Shown: one piece after another, positions 1 to 11,193 of the stretch | Layout: each line of letters begins with the position of its first letter | Position numbering within the stretch: position 1 is the first letter of the stretch | Assembly (NCBI GenBank): GCA_963576785.1 | Contig: OY756141.1 | Location: 2,232,001 to 2,296,000 of the forward strand | Length of the DNA: 64,000 bases | Source: Chlorophyllum brunneum | Lineage: Eukaryota; Basidiomycota; Agaricomycetes; Agaricales; Agaricaceae | Direction of reading: 5' to 3' | Position numbers and translations under genes: made by a program | The notes under the pieces: model-generated | Database searches by the model: none | Told to the model about the DNA's origin: nothing | Seen by the model: only the letters and a program-made list of their open reading frames with translations

Positions 1-497
1 TGGTACGGTGCATCAGTACTGTACCGAGCTTCAGGTCTGCAGGTTCCTGTCTGCAAACCTCCCTTGACTCCCTTCGTCAGAAGGTTGTCAAATCCTGCCA
101 GGACACCTGGGTCACTTGATTCCAGGATCCTACTTACTCGGGAAGCCAGTTTATAGCTCTCGAGAGGCACAATGGTAAGCCCCTCCAGCCCACCAACCTC
201 GACAGAGGTTTGTGGCTGCCCTCCACTACAGCAGAGTCCAACTTGCTGTCCACCTGCATGTGTAGAGTTATACTCAACTATGTACCTATTGGGGCCTACA
301 GGTCTTGATTCTTCCAGGACGAACCATTCTAGTGTCCATGCGGGGCTCCCTTCGAGTCTTGCATGCATATTCTTATCTCCTGTCTGAGGTTTGACTCCTC
401 TAGGGGGTACCCAGCTATGCCGGGTGCCCTCGTCAAGTTCTTGAAAGCGAATTCTCAGGCATTCGCTTTCCCATCCATTCCTCAGGGAATTGGATAA
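1..497 (+). pseudogene. LINE-A ORF2 C-terminus (end of RNase H, zinc motif)
   Basis: Homologous to the last ~160 codons of LINE-A ORF2 (compare 47475-47970). It holds the end of the RNase H domain and the C-terminal CxC...H...C zinc motif. The reading frame is broken by small indels near bases 40-60 and by a stop after the segment matching SCQDAWIT. The terminal Gly-Ile-Gly-stop is at 495-497. It is a dead copy. Confidence 0.8.
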
Positions 498-1041
498 CTG
501 GCTTAGGGTGGGTGGGTTATTGTCCAGCACCGGAGGCCCCTAGTGAAGACTTGGTGACCATCTCGATGACCAATGAACAGGCCTGAACTCTCCAGCTACT
601 ACGTGTGGTGAAGATACCAATAGCCACACAAATGGTGCAGTCAATTACTCTGGCAAGGGTGACCATAGCTGGGGGATTGGGTCTTAGTAAAAGGGAGTTG
701 GGGCCCAGCTGGGCTAGTAACTGGGTACATCTCTACTGCTGGGCATTTACAGTGAATTAACACCTACTGACTGGACCTGGTCTTTGGACTGGGTCACTGG
801 TTGGGGGACCCCCCTACCCACTCGCCTCCTCTGGTGTCCACTCCCCTCACCCTTTGGACTCAGGAGTAGGACACAATTCCTCCTGCTGTTGGTCTTGGGC
901 AACGGCATGTATGCTTGGTAGGGCGTAGTTACCATTTCTCCATAGATACCTGCTAGTTTACTTTCTTGCATTCCGGCCGCAGGCTGTGTTTGCATTATAA
1001 ATTGGCCTTAGGCCATGATTCAAAAAAAAAAAAAAAAAAAA
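1..1041 (+). mobile_element. LINE-A, 3' end (5' part outside window)
   Basis: Plus-strand 3' end of a LINE-A non-LTR retrotransposon. Bases 1-497 encode the end of ORF2, 498-1021 are the 3' UTR and 1022-1041 are a poly(A) tail. The UTR matches 47971-48513 of the full-length copy, including the GGCC-TTA-GGCC hairpin just before the tail. The base after the tail begins minus-strand LINE-A sequence, so this copy inserted into an older LINE-A. Its left end and target-site duplication lie outside the window. Confidence 0.9.
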
Positions 1042-1246
1042 GTCAAGCAATTTTCATCGATGACAATATACTTGAGATGGGACCAAGTAACATGGTCCGG
1101 CCCTGGAGAGGACGTATTAGAGCAGGAGGACAAAGCCTTCATAGGCTCTAACACTGAAAAAGGGGCCCACTCCCTGACTGGAAGGTTAGGGAGGGGGTCA
1201 AGAACAGACATGTCACACCACCGATCAGCAGTAGAGTTATACATGT
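1042..1246 (-). mobile_element. LINE-A remnant (start of RT region)
   Basis: About 205 bp of minus-strand LINE-A matching the complement of roughly 45335-45540 of the full-length copy, upstream of the reverse transcriptase core. It is flanked on the left by the poly(A) of another LINE-A and on the right by the RNA-1 head of a chimera. It is probably part of the same old element as 11194-12144, although about 400 bp between the two pieces is missing and I see no target-site duplication. Confidence 0.75.
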
Positions 1247-1653
1247 CAGCCTAATGGTCGAGTGGTTTGGGTGTAGGCTTAATTCCTACCAGGCTACTTG
1301 GCTAGAAGGTTCTGGGTTGGAAACCTGTGGAGGGGGATTTATTCTCAACTGTGGGAAGTACCAGTGCACAAGGCATGGTTGCTTAGCAATATTCCCAGAT
1401 GACACCGGATTAGGTTGTGTGGTCCTATTTGGCATTGTTTGGTGCTGTCACAGGCTAGCGTGGGAGTTGTCACACCCAGCCATATAGCAAGTCACATAGT
1501 GATGTCACACTGTCACGGTGTGACCCAGCTATATGCATCGCCCAAGTCCAATATTGGCCAAAGGCGGTGGTGCCCTAATACCAGGGCCTAACTTGGGAGG
1601 ATTACCTAAGCCACTGCTAGAGATAGGGTATTATAAAAAGGGAAATGTCATGA
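1247..1653 (+). repeat. RNA-1 element, short form with tRNA-Leu-like head
   Basis: Matches the first ~405 bp of RNA-1 at 25364, 56102 and 62371. The head has an A box (TGGTCGAGTGG), a 5 bp anticodon stem around the loop CTTAATT (anticodon TAA, Leu) and a mutated B box (GGTTGGAAACC; other copies read GGTTCAAAACC or ATTCGAAATC). Unlike the other copies it stops at ...AATGTCATGAT, before the second half of RNA-1, and joins LINE-B there. Confidence 0.8.
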
Positions 1654-4143
1654 TGCAACTTCTTTGATGCTCGCATTGAGGAGATTGCATTTTCTAACAA
1701 GTGACTGTGGGACCTTATGGAATGGGTCCAGAAGTGGAAGCTTCCACCCTGCGAGGCTATCCAGTACAATGGAGAGCTATGTCATGTGCTCCCTGATCTC
1801 TGGGATGCACTCCACAATACCTACAACTCGGCCTCTAGCCGAGCTGTGGATATTTCTGTTCTTGATCTGCTGCCAAGCCTTCCAGCTAGGGAGTGGGTCC
1901 ATTTTTCAGCCCTAGAGCTGATGGATGCCCTGAGTGCATGCTCGGGTGTGTCCACCCTGGGGCCAGACCACATAACATGGACCTACCTCAAAGAGATCAC
2001 CAAGGACCCCAATGTCCTTCAGCTATTCATCGGAATAGCTGATACCTGCATACGTGTAGGTTATTGGCCATCCCATTTCAAGGAAAGCTTGTCGGTTATC
2101 ATACCAAAGCCGAGCAAGCCGTCCTACTCAATGCCTAAGGCATTCAGGCCCATTGTGCTCCTAAACACCTTTGGCAAGCTCATCGAGAAGATGATCTCGA
2201 ATCGCCTCCAGTTTGAATCTGTCAAACATGGGGTCTTTCATCCAAATCAGCTCAGTGGTATCCGTCAGAGGTCCACTGATGATGCTGGGATGCTCCTAAG
2301 CCACATCGTTCGTGCAGGGTGGGCCAAGGGCCTCAAAACTAGCATTGTTGCCTTCGACATTGCTCAGTTCTTTCCTTTGCTCAACTACAACATATTGTTG
2401 TCGATTCTATGGAAGCAAGGATTCGACCCCTGTGTGGGTATATTCTTTGCCTCTTATTTAGTTGGTTGCTCTATGCAGTATGTGTGGGGAGACCATAAGT
2501 CTGATCTCAGACAGGCAGACATAGGGGTAGGTCAGGGCTCTTTGCTCTCTCCTGTCCTCACCAGCCTTTATCTTGCCCCCTTCATGAAGCTTTATGACAG
2601 GGAGGCAATCATGCTTGGGAGTACCCTGCTCTCATACATCGATGATGGCCTTGCCATCACCCAGGCTAAGACTTGGGAGCCTAATTTGGTATGTCTTAAG
2701 GAGGCATACCAGATTATCCATCACCTAACTACCTCGTTTGGGCTTGCCGTCGAGCACAACAAGTCTGAAGTTTTTCATTTCTCCTGTAAACAGGGAGATG
2801 ATAACCCACCACTGGATTTGGGGTATGCTCCCCATACTGGCAATACTCCACTATGCCCTAAGACCCATTGGAGGTACTTGGGTTTTTTTTTCGATCACGC
2901 TCTTATGTTTAAAGAGCATGTTCAACATTACGCTACTAAGTCTCTGTCCATGGTCAAGACCATGGGCATGCTTGGTAACTCATTGCAAGGTCTTCTCCCT
3001 TCTCAGAAGAGGACTGTTTACTGCTCATGCATAGTGCCTATTACTACATATGGGTTCCGACTCTGGTTTTACGAAGGTACCCATAACAAGGCCCTTCTGA
3101 AACAACTTAACACTATGTAGCATAAAGCTGTGTTGTGGATCACTGGTGTGTTCCACACCAGCCCTACCAGAGGAGCTGAAGCCTTAGCTGGCCTCATCCC
3201 CATCCATCTCCATCTCAAGAAGCTGGCTACCCATACTGTCGACAGAATAGCCACCCTTTCTGAGAACTACCCTGTTTGCTCTGTTATGGGGCATCAGTAT
3301 ATAGGGGGTTGTGTTCTACACCCCAGATCAATTGCTCTCATAACCCCTGCCCAGGCGGTCAAGGTCAAGGGGCTAGTCACAGAGGCAAACTCTCATTTGC
3401 CAGACTTAACGGAGGTGTTTGAGCCATTTGTGCTCGAAGCATCACCAGGTTCTCATCTCCTGGACCACTATGTGGCCCAGGTGACTTTCAAAATGTACAA
3501 TGCCTTGCTTGGTGGAAGCCCAGTGGGTTGTCAAGTGAATTTACTCAATGATACTCTTTGCAAGTATTGTGAGGACAGACAGGTTGTCTACACAGCGATG
3601 GACACGAGTCTGCTACTGATTGGGGACTACCAGGCAGTTTTGGCTGCCCATGTTTATAGGGGGATACATTTGCTTCATGCATCGCATCACCCAGCTGGAA
3701 AAGTTACAGCCCCAGATGCTGAGTTTTTCGCCATCCATATGGCCTTGGGAACTGCTGTGGCAGTTTCTGAAGCCGTACATATTGTGGTCTTTACAGACTT
3801 GATTGGTTCTGCCAAGTGAGCTCTTGACCTGTCTGTACACTCTGGCCAGGGGCATTCCCTAGCTGTGTGTCGTCTTCTACTGGAGTGGTTCAGGGATTGT
3901 CCTGACCATTCCCTCACCTTCTGGTCCATTCATCAGGATGTGCATTTATTTGCCACCGATCTTCAGGTTGCCACTAGACAAAGTCCCGTGATGTCCATTG
4001 ATTCGCTGCATAAACTCTATGTGGCAACTGTTCAGAAGGCCTGGAAGGTTACCTTCCAAGACTCCTCCTATCATGGTTCAAACTTCCTTGTCCTCAAGGA
4101 TAGTAAGAACAAAGTTCTACAGCCAACATACCTCCATGGAGGG
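1654..4143 (+). pseudogene. LINE-B ORF2, RT and RNase H (5' part of split copy)
   Basis: Codes in one frame for the LINE-B reverse transcriptase (VIIPKPSKPSYS, AFDIAQFFPLLN, GVGQGSLLSPVL, then the catalytic box YIDDG with both Asp intact at about 2636-2650), thumb (RYLGFFFD) and RNase H (MDTSLLLIGDY, DAEFFAIH). In-frame stops lie at 3118-3120 (TAG, from CAG in NTMQCKA) and 3817-3819 (TGA, where another copy at 63746 has CGA). Eight codons are missing near 3930 (LTFWS-IHQD). The frame is cut at 4143 by the 4144-9041 insertion and resumes at 9042, ending with the stop at 9340-9342. Confidence 0.85.
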
Positions 4144-4448
4144 TTTTTTCTTTTTTTTTTCTTTTAAATTAACATGTTTAGGGTGGTGCACGATTGCAGT
4201 CTACCTGTATCTACTGTAACATGTAGGCTACATAGGTAGGTAACAGAAGACGGGCTCTCTCCTGGCCAAACTAGACTGTCTGTCGGCAGTCTGGGTGAAC
4301 GGTTGTGGAAACATGCATGAGCGCACAAATCCTAGACCAGATAAGCAAGCAACCCCTAGCCTCCCCTCCCTAGGGAGAGTATGTGTCAATTCGCAATTAA
4401 CTTCTACACACATCAGAGACGTGGGAAGCTAGCAGGGGTTGCACTGCA

Positions 4449-6821
4449 TTATCCAACTCCCGCAAGCAGTGTGTTGGCCTTAAATGCAAACGCAGAAGGA
4501 TTATGCTTAAGAAAACTAACCAGCTAGTTAAGGGAGACTGGCAGGCCATGATGTCTCTTGTACAATGGACAAGAGCACAAGATATGAGTGCGGGTCTCCA
4601 AAGGAGCCCCATACTTGCAGCCAATAGGCTCTAGAGGATAAAACCAGGAGCGATACTCGCTGGTTGGAGCATGCCCGAGAATGGCACAATTCGCTCTTGT
4701 CGCAATGGACTGAGAGGGAAAGGAAGGAAGCCAAGAACCCCCATGGAGGTACGTTGGCTGTAGAAGTTTGTTCTTACTGTCCTTGAGGGCAAGGAAGTTC
4801 GAACCACAGTAAGAGGAGTCCTGGAAAGAAACTTTCCAGGCCTTCTGAACAGTTGCTACATTGAGTTGATGCAGCGAATCAATGGACGTTGCTGGATGGT
4901 GTCCAGCAGCAACCTGAAGGTCAGTGGCAAATAAATGCACATCCTGATGAATGGACCAGAAGGTGAGGGAATGGTCAGGACAATCCCTGAACCACTCCAG
5001 TAGAAGACGACACACAGCTAGGGAATGCCCCTGGCCAGAGTGTACAGACAGGTCAAGAGCTCACTTGGCAGAACCAATCAAGTCTGTAAAGACCACAATA
5101 TGTACGGCTTCAGAAACTGCCACAGCAGTTCCCAAGGCCATATGGATGGCGAAAAACTCAGCATCTGGGGCTGTAACTTTTCCAGCTGGGTGATGCGATG
5201 CATGAAGCAAATGCATCCCCCTATAAACATGGGCAGCCAAAACTGCCTGGTAGTCCCCAATCAGTAGCAGACTTGCATCCATCACCATGTAGACAACCTG
5301 TCTATTCTCACAATACCCACAAAGGGTGTCGTTGAGCAAATCCACCTGATAACCCACAGGGTTTCTACCGAGTGAGGCATCATACATCTTGAAAGTCACC
5401 TGGACTGCTACGCAGTCCAGGAGTCGTGAACCTGGTGATGCTTCGAGCGCAAACGGCTCGAACATCTCTGTTAAGTCTGGCAAATGAGAGTTTGCCTCTG
5501 TGACTGGCCCCTTGACCTTGACCGCCTGGGCGGAGGTCATGAGAGCAATTGATCTGGGGTGTGGAACACAACCCCCTATATACTGATGCTCCATAACAGA
5601 GTGAACCAGGTAGTTCTCAGAGAGGGTGGCAACCCTGTGGATGGCATGGGTAGCCAGTTTCTTGAGATGAAGATGGATGGGGATGAGGCCAGCCAAGGTC
5701 TCAGCTCCTCCGGTAGGGCTGGTGTGGAATGCACCAGTGATCCACAATGCAGCTTTGCACTGCATAGTGTTAAGTTGTTTCAGAAGGGCCTTGTTACGGG
5801 CACCTTCATAAAACCACAAACGGAACCCATACGTAGTGATAGGCACTACACATGAGCGATACAGAGTCCTCTTCTGAGCAGGAAGAAGACCTCGTAATGA
5901 GTTACCAAGCATGCCCATGGCCTTGACCATGGACAGAGACTTAGTAGCATAATGTTGAACGTGTTTCTTGAAAGTAAGAGCCCAATCAAAGAAAAAACCC
6001 AAGTACCTCCAATAGGTCTTAGGGCATAGCGGAGTATTGCCAGTATGGGGAGAATACCCCAAATCCAGCGGTGGGTTGTCATCTCCCCGTTTATGGGAGA
6101 AATGAAAAACTTCGGACTTGTCATGCTCGACGGCAAGTCCTAACGAAGTAGTCAGGCAATATATAATCTGGTATGCCTGCTTAAGGCATACCAGATTAGG
6201 TTCCCAGGTTTTTGCCTGGGCGATGGCAAGGCCGTTGTCAATGTATGAGAGAAGCGTTACATCATCATCAAGTCCAAAGGAGGTTTGGGTCTGCGCCTGC
6301 GTAGAATCCTTTTCTTTTCTCTTTTTTCTTTTGCTCTCCCGGTTATGGACTTACAGTTCATTTCTCTATCTCCCCTCTCCTCACTTGTCTACTATTTTAT
6401 GTAGTTTTCATTCAACTTCCATCTCTCCTGTGGTGCCCGGGTAAATACCCGCCCACATGCTATGTACCGTTTGATGTTCCCCCTTGTGATTGCGAGTAGA
6501 TAGTTTCTTTTCTATCGATTTCTCTCTCTCACTCTCTCTCTCTCCGAACTCCTTTATTTCCTCTTTCCGCTGAACATCGTAGGTACCAAACATCTCTCTA
6601 GTGTATGCGCTAGATGTCAACGAGTCTCGTGGGGTTAGTTTACGTGTAGTTTACTTTCCCTTCTCTGAACATTCTGTACATTCTGCCTTTGTATGTATGT
6701 ACACACGGACTGCATTCAAGCACCGCTATATAAATTGTTGATTAAAAAAAAAAAAAAAAAAAAAATGTATGAGAGAAGGGTACTCCCAAGCATGATTGCC
6801 TCCCTGACATAGAGTCTCATA
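4449..6821 (-). pseudogene. LINE-B ORF2 (RT C-terminal half to end), minus strand
   Basis: Reads leftward from the reverse transcriptase (YDREAIMLGS at the right end, RYLGFFFDWAL near 6000) through RNase H (DASLLLIGDY near 5270) to the Gly-Val-Gly-stop at 4449-4451. It shares the TGA stop after GSAK (rc at about 5059) and the in-frame 24 bp deletion with the plus-strand copy it sits in. The RT catalytic region is split by the retrocopy at 6255-6764. It is not functional. Confidence 0.8.
6255..6764 (+). pseudogene. Processed retrocopy of an unidentified mRNA 3' end
   Basis: A 510 bp insert with no similarity to any LINE or LTR family in the window. It ends in about 21 A's (6744-6764) and is flanked by an exact 15 bp duplication, aatgtatgagagaag (6240-6254 and 6764-6778). 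It interrupts LINE-B ORF2. The body is rich in CT runs and ends ...TATATAAATTGTTGATT before the tail, like a 3' UTR. Up to 60 bases at its left could be the end of a coding region, but no frame is convincing. It is best read as a cellular transcript mobilised in trans by LINE machinery; the parent gene is not recognised. Confidence 0.75.
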
Positions 6822-9032
6822 CCCGTGTATGGAGCCCCTTGAGGGAATAAAGCTCCTAGAGGCCCAGAAATGGGGGTCTTGAGACGTCATGTGCCGTATT
6901 TGCCACTGACCTTCGAGTCGCTGCTGGACATTGTCCAGCAACATCTATTGATTCGCTGCGTAAACTCAACGTAGAAACTGTCCAGAAGGCCTGGAAGGTT
7001 ACCTTCCAGAACTCCTCTTATCACAGTTCTAACTTCCTTGTTCTCAAGGACAGTAAGAACAAAGTTCTACAGCTGATGTACCTCCATGGGGGTTCTTGGC
7101 TTCCTTCTTTTCCCTCTCAGTCTATTGCGACGAGAGCGAACTGTGCCATCCTCGGGCATGCTCCAACCGGTGAGTATTGCTCCTGGTTCCATCCTCTAGA
7201 GCCTATTGGCTGCGAGTGTGGGGCTCCTCTGGAGACTTGCACTCATATCTTGTGCTCTTGTCCTCTGTACAAGAGACGTTATGGCTTGCCAGTCTCTATC
7301 GACCAGCTTGTTAGTTTCCTTAAGTGCAACCCCTCAGCATTTGTGTTTAAGTCCAACACACTGCTTGCGGGAGTTGGATAACACGATGCGGCCCCTGCTA
7401 GCTCCCCACGTCTCTAGTGTGTGTAGGAGTTAATTGCGAATTGATGCATACTCTCCCTAGGGAGAGGAGGCTAGGGGTCGCTTGCATATCTGGTCTAGGA
7501 CTCGTGCGTTTGTGCATGTTTCCGCGACTGTTCACCCAGACCACTGACAGGTGGTCTAGTTCGGCCAGGAGAGAGCCTATCTTTGTATATTATTATGCTG
7601 TAGCCTACATGTCACAGTAGATACAGGTGGACTGTGACCGCATACTACCTTAAACATGACAATTTAAAAAAAAAAAAAAAAAGAGACATCGTGTGCCTGT
7701 AGAATGCCCAGCATGTTCCCAGGCTCCCATATTGGTGTCACATCCGGCCATGTTGTGGGGACTTTGCCCCTCCCTCCTAAGAGGTAAAGCCTTTAGCTTG
7801 GGTAAACACCCTGCTACTGAGAGAGTGCGGTATCCCTGAGGACTGGCCTGCCGTTCACTTGAGGCACTCTTCCTATATGGTGCACGGACGGGATCTCACC
7901 GCTTGACTGCACATGCCGCCACCCCAGAACCAGACCTCTCGCATGGTAACAACTCAAATGGGTACACCCCAATCATTACAGGGACCCACCGATAGAGGAT
8001 TTTGACCTCTCAAGCTGGGCCGCTCCTTCTCAGCAACTGGGTGGCTTTTTTCAGTGCACTCCCAGTAAACGGCCCGCTACGGTCCACTAGTTGGGCAGGC
8101 AGAGGCCACAAAGGCGTACCTCCAAGGCGTGATCCCTGGACTAGCTTCCCATTCCCCTGCAGCCACTTTTGCTATACCCTACCCCCAGAGGAGGCAACTT
8201 GTCTTTGGGCACGGATCTGCAAGCTAATACTGGTGGGGATCTCTGTCTTGCAGGGGGCATTACCAGGGTGGTGTTCACATTGGATTACCTAAGCAACCCA
8301 CAGAATGGATTACTTAAGCATTCCACAGAATGGGCACCAATTAACCTGAGTTTTCCCAAGTCAACCTGCACCCACCTGTGCCCTGGAGTTTGGCATATCC
8401 CTACTAATGACCAGGCACTACCCCTAGAGGGGTTCCCAAAGGCATGGCAACACTGGTGGGGGGTGGCCTGTCCTTTCGGTCGGCTTGTTATCACTCCGTT
8501 CCCCTTATTATTGTCTCCTATCCTTTCGGGTGCAATAGGGCAGCTTTTTCCAGCACGCTTCCCACCAATGTGCAAGCATGATTGGGGGTGGGCCTGGATG
8601 TCCGTCATCAGCCAGTATAGCCCAGCCTCGAGATACTAGCCAGACTTGACCTGCAGCAGGGGTAAAAACCCATATGCAAACCTTATATGGGACTGCAAGC
8701 CCATCTAATTGGTAGAAGGGCTGCCACCACTGATGGCCCAGTGAGCACAAGTGAGCAAGGTGGCCAGTAGCCCAGCCTTTACCAAGGGGCTGCCTCATTG
8801 ATCTGTGCGTATAGGCATCAGTCAGATGAACAGTGGGGATATGCCCACCTTTAATTGCCTTCACCAAGGGCGTGCTGCCCATCGACCGACTAATGTTGAC
8901 ACCCGGGCCACCCCCCTACAGCCAGCAAAGGCTCAGAAAAGGCATGGGCCCATGAGAGAGAGCCCGAAAAACAAATAGTACGATAAGGAAAGGGAAGTAG
9001 AAAAGTGATGGTGGTGGTAACAAGTCAAGGAG
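6822..9032 (-). repeat. RNA-2 element, minus strand (split by LINE-B)
   Basis: Reverse complement of the RNA-2 copy at 48586-50019 over its whole length (6822-6895 plus 7698-9032). In sense it starts CTCCTTGACTTGTTACC and ends AAGGGGCTCCATACACGGG. It carries two copies of the ~20 bp motif GTGCTGAAAAAAGCYGCC seen also in RNA-1 (complements near 8045 and, degraded, near 8540). No coding function is recognised; longer open frames on the plus strand, such as 8169-8639, have no recognisable domain. Confidence 0.8.
6896..7682 (+). mobile_element. LINE-B 3'-end insertion inside RNA-2
   Basis: A 5'-truncated LINE-B starting in the RNase H region (FATDLRVAAGHCP) and running to the poly(A) at 7666-7682. 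Its ORF2 tail keeps the zinc motif CECGAPLETCTHILCSC and stops at 7379-7381. Duplications are gagacgtcatgtgcc (6881-6895) and gagacatcgtgtgcc (7683-7697); the two differences are CG/CA changes. It splits the minus-strand RNA-2 copy. Confidence 0.85.
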
Positions 9033-9365
9033 TGATGACATCCTCCATAGAGGGTCTTGGCTTCCTTCCTTTCCCTCTCAGTCCATCGCAACGAGAGCAA
9101 ATCATGCCATTCTCGGGCATGCTCCAACCAGCGAGTATCACTCCTGGTTTCATTCCTTAGAGCCTATTGGCTGTGAGTATGGGGCTCCTCTGGAGACCTG
9201 CACTCATATCTTGTGCTCTTGTCCTTTGTACAAGAGACGTTGTGGCCTGCCGGTCTCTATTGACCAGCTGGTATCTTTCCTTAAGCATAATCCATTAGCG
9301 TTTGCATTTAAGTCCAACAGACCACTTGCAGGAGTTGGATAACACAACATGACCCCTGCTAGCTC

Positions 9366-10898
9366 TTTTTTTTTTTTTTTTTTTAAATCGTGGCCTAAGG
9401 CCAATTTATTATGCGGTGCTCGAACACAGCCCATGGCCAGAGTACAAAAGAGTAATCTAGCGGGTATCTATGGAGAAGTGGTGGACACGCCCCACCAAGC
9501 AGACATACCATTGCCTGAAACCAATAGTAGACAGAATTGTGTCCTACTCCTGAGCCCGAAGGGCAGAGGAAGTGGATGCCAGAGGAGGCAAGTGGGCAGG
9601 GAGGTCCCCCAACCAGCGACCCAGTCCAAAGACCAGGCCCAGTCAGTAAGTGTTAGTTCACTGCAAATGTCCAGCACGGAAACCCCTAGTTACCGGCCTA
9701 GCTACTAGCCCCCAGAGTTCTTCTTACTGAGAGTCATCCCCCTGGCCACAGTCACCCTTGCCAGAGTAATTGGCCGCACCATTTGTGTGGCTATTGGCAT
9801 CTTCACCATACCTAGTTGCCGAAGGGGACAACTCTGGTCATAAAACTCCAACGGTCTTCACCGGACTTTTGCTAGAGTTTTCCGGTGCCGGACAATAACC
9901 CACCTACCCTGAGCCAGTTATCCAATTCCCTGAGGAACAGATGGGAAAGCGAACGCCTGAGGGTTTGCTTTCAAGAACTTGACAAGGGTACTGGGTATGG
10001 CAGGGTATCCCCTAGAGGTGTCAAACTGACTACAGTTGGTAAGAATATGCACACGAGACTCGAAAGGAGCCCCGCATAGACACCAGAATGGTTCATCCTG
10101 GAAGAATCGAGACCTATAGGCCCCAATAGGTGCATGGTTCCATGGAGGTAAGTGGGCTGGAGGGGCTTACTGTTACGCCCTTCAAGAGCCATAAATTGGC
10201 TACCCGAGTAAGTAGGGTCCTGGAATCGAGTGATCCAGGCATCCTGGCAGGATTTGACAACCTTCTGATGAAGGGAGTCGAGGGAGGTTTGCGGACGGGA
10301 ACCCACAGCAACCTGTAGCTCAGTACAGTACTGATGTATGGTACTATGAACAGCCCACTTCTCTGAAGAGTAGGTGTGCCAGAGGTGAATGGAGCACTCG
10401 GGGTGACCCTCGAACCACTCCATGAGAGCGTTGCACACGGCAAGTGAATGAGTCTGACCCGAGTGAACAGAGGGGTCCACCGCTCTCTTCGCTGAGCCAG
10501 GGGAGTTGGTGAACAGGACAATGGAGTCACAATCAGGAAGGCTGGTGGCCTTTCCAATTGCGATCCAGATAGCATACAGCTCAGCATCAGGAGCTGTCAC
10601 TCAACCTGCTGCGTGTCTTGTCTGGAAGACATGCTGGCCTGACCGGTAAATATGGGCAGTGGAAACTGCCTGGAATTCCCCCCGCAGTGGTAGACTAGCG
10701 TCTGTGGCCACAGTGAGAACCCGAGGATTGGTATTAGCATGTTCCAAAGTGCTATTCAAATGCCTTATATGCACAGCCCTCTTATCACATGAACAAGGAG
10801 AGTTGTGGAAGGAGACCTGGGCTGCAAAGCGGTCCAGGAGACGGTGACCAGGTTGAGCCACTGCAGAGCAGGGGTCAAACTGTTCAGTGAGGGATGAG
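9366..10898 (-). mobile_element. LINE-A 3'-end insertion, minus strand
   Basis: Poly(T) at 9366-9384, then LINE-A 3' UTR reversed to about 9920, then ORF2 C-terminus reversed. The coding part covers the end of the connection domain, RNase H (TVATDASLPLRGEF, DAELYAI, LFTNSPGSAKRA) and the terminal zinc region, with a deletion near 10135 that removes the CRVILNHV segment. The duplication gacccctgctagctc is exact (9351-9365 and 10899-10913). It sits in the 3' UTR of the LINE-B copy, just after its stop. Confidence 0.88.
9971..10861 (-). pseudogene. LINE-A ORF2 C-terminus (RNase H)
   Basis: Reads leftward from FAAQVSFHNSPCS through RNase H. Asp of VATDAS, Glu of DAELYAI and Asp of the third motif (changed to Asn, LFTNSPGS) mark the usual catalytic positions. 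The frame is interrupted near 10600 by a stop in the segment QVTAPDAE (TGA from CGA or CAA) and near 10135 by the deletion. It is truncated at its N-terminus by incomplete reverse transcription. Confidence 0.75.
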
Positions 10899-11193
10899 GA
10901 CCCCTGCTAGCTCCCTACATCTCTGATGTGTGTAGGAGTTAATTGCAAATTGATGCATACTCTCTCTAGGGAGGGGAGGCTAGGGGTTGCTCATCATTCT
11001 GGTTAAGGATTTGTATGCCCATGCATGTTTCTGTGACCATTCACCCAGACTATCTGTTGGCGGTCTAGTTTGGCCAGGGGAGAGCCCGTCTTTGAATACC
11101 ATTATCTTTGTAGCCTACATATCACAGTAGATCCAGACTGCGATCATGCACCACCTTAAACATGTTGATTTAAAAAAAAAAAAAAAAAAAAAA

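Larger units (their letters stand above)
4144..9041 (-). mobile_element. LINE-B::RNA-2 chimeric retrocopy, minus strand
   Basis: A single insertion in the ORF2 of the surrounding LINE-B. On the plus strand it reads poly(T) (4144-4166), LINE-B 3' UTR and ORF2 reversed (4167-6821), then RNA-2 reversed (6822-9032) and nine extra bases. Duplications are cctccatggaggg (4131-4143) and cctccatagaggg (9042-9054). Because one duplication encloses both parts, LINE-B and RNA-2 were inserted together. Two later inserts lie inside: 6255-6764 and 6896-7682. Confidence 0.85.
1247..11193 (+). mobile_element. RNA-1::LINE-B chimeric retrocopy (interrupted)
   Basis: One insertion unit: an RNA-1 head (1247-1653) joined in sense to LINE-B from the codons CNFFDACIEEI of ORF2 onward (1654-4143, 9042-9365, 10899-11171), ending in poly(A) at 11172-11193. 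It has been split by two later insertions, 4144-9041 (duplication cctccatggaggg / cctccatagaggg) and 9366-10898 (duplication gacccctgctagctc, exact). LINE-A minus sequence lies on both sides, but I could not find a duplication for this unit, so deletion at the target is likely. Confidence 0.75.

Noticed and set aside
3613..3855. Open frames on the strand opposite LINE ORF2 (also 4951-5267, 12935-13462, 53137-54033)
   Set aside because: They are mirror frames of the RNase H coding strand, repeated wherever that strand is repeated, and have no domain of their own.
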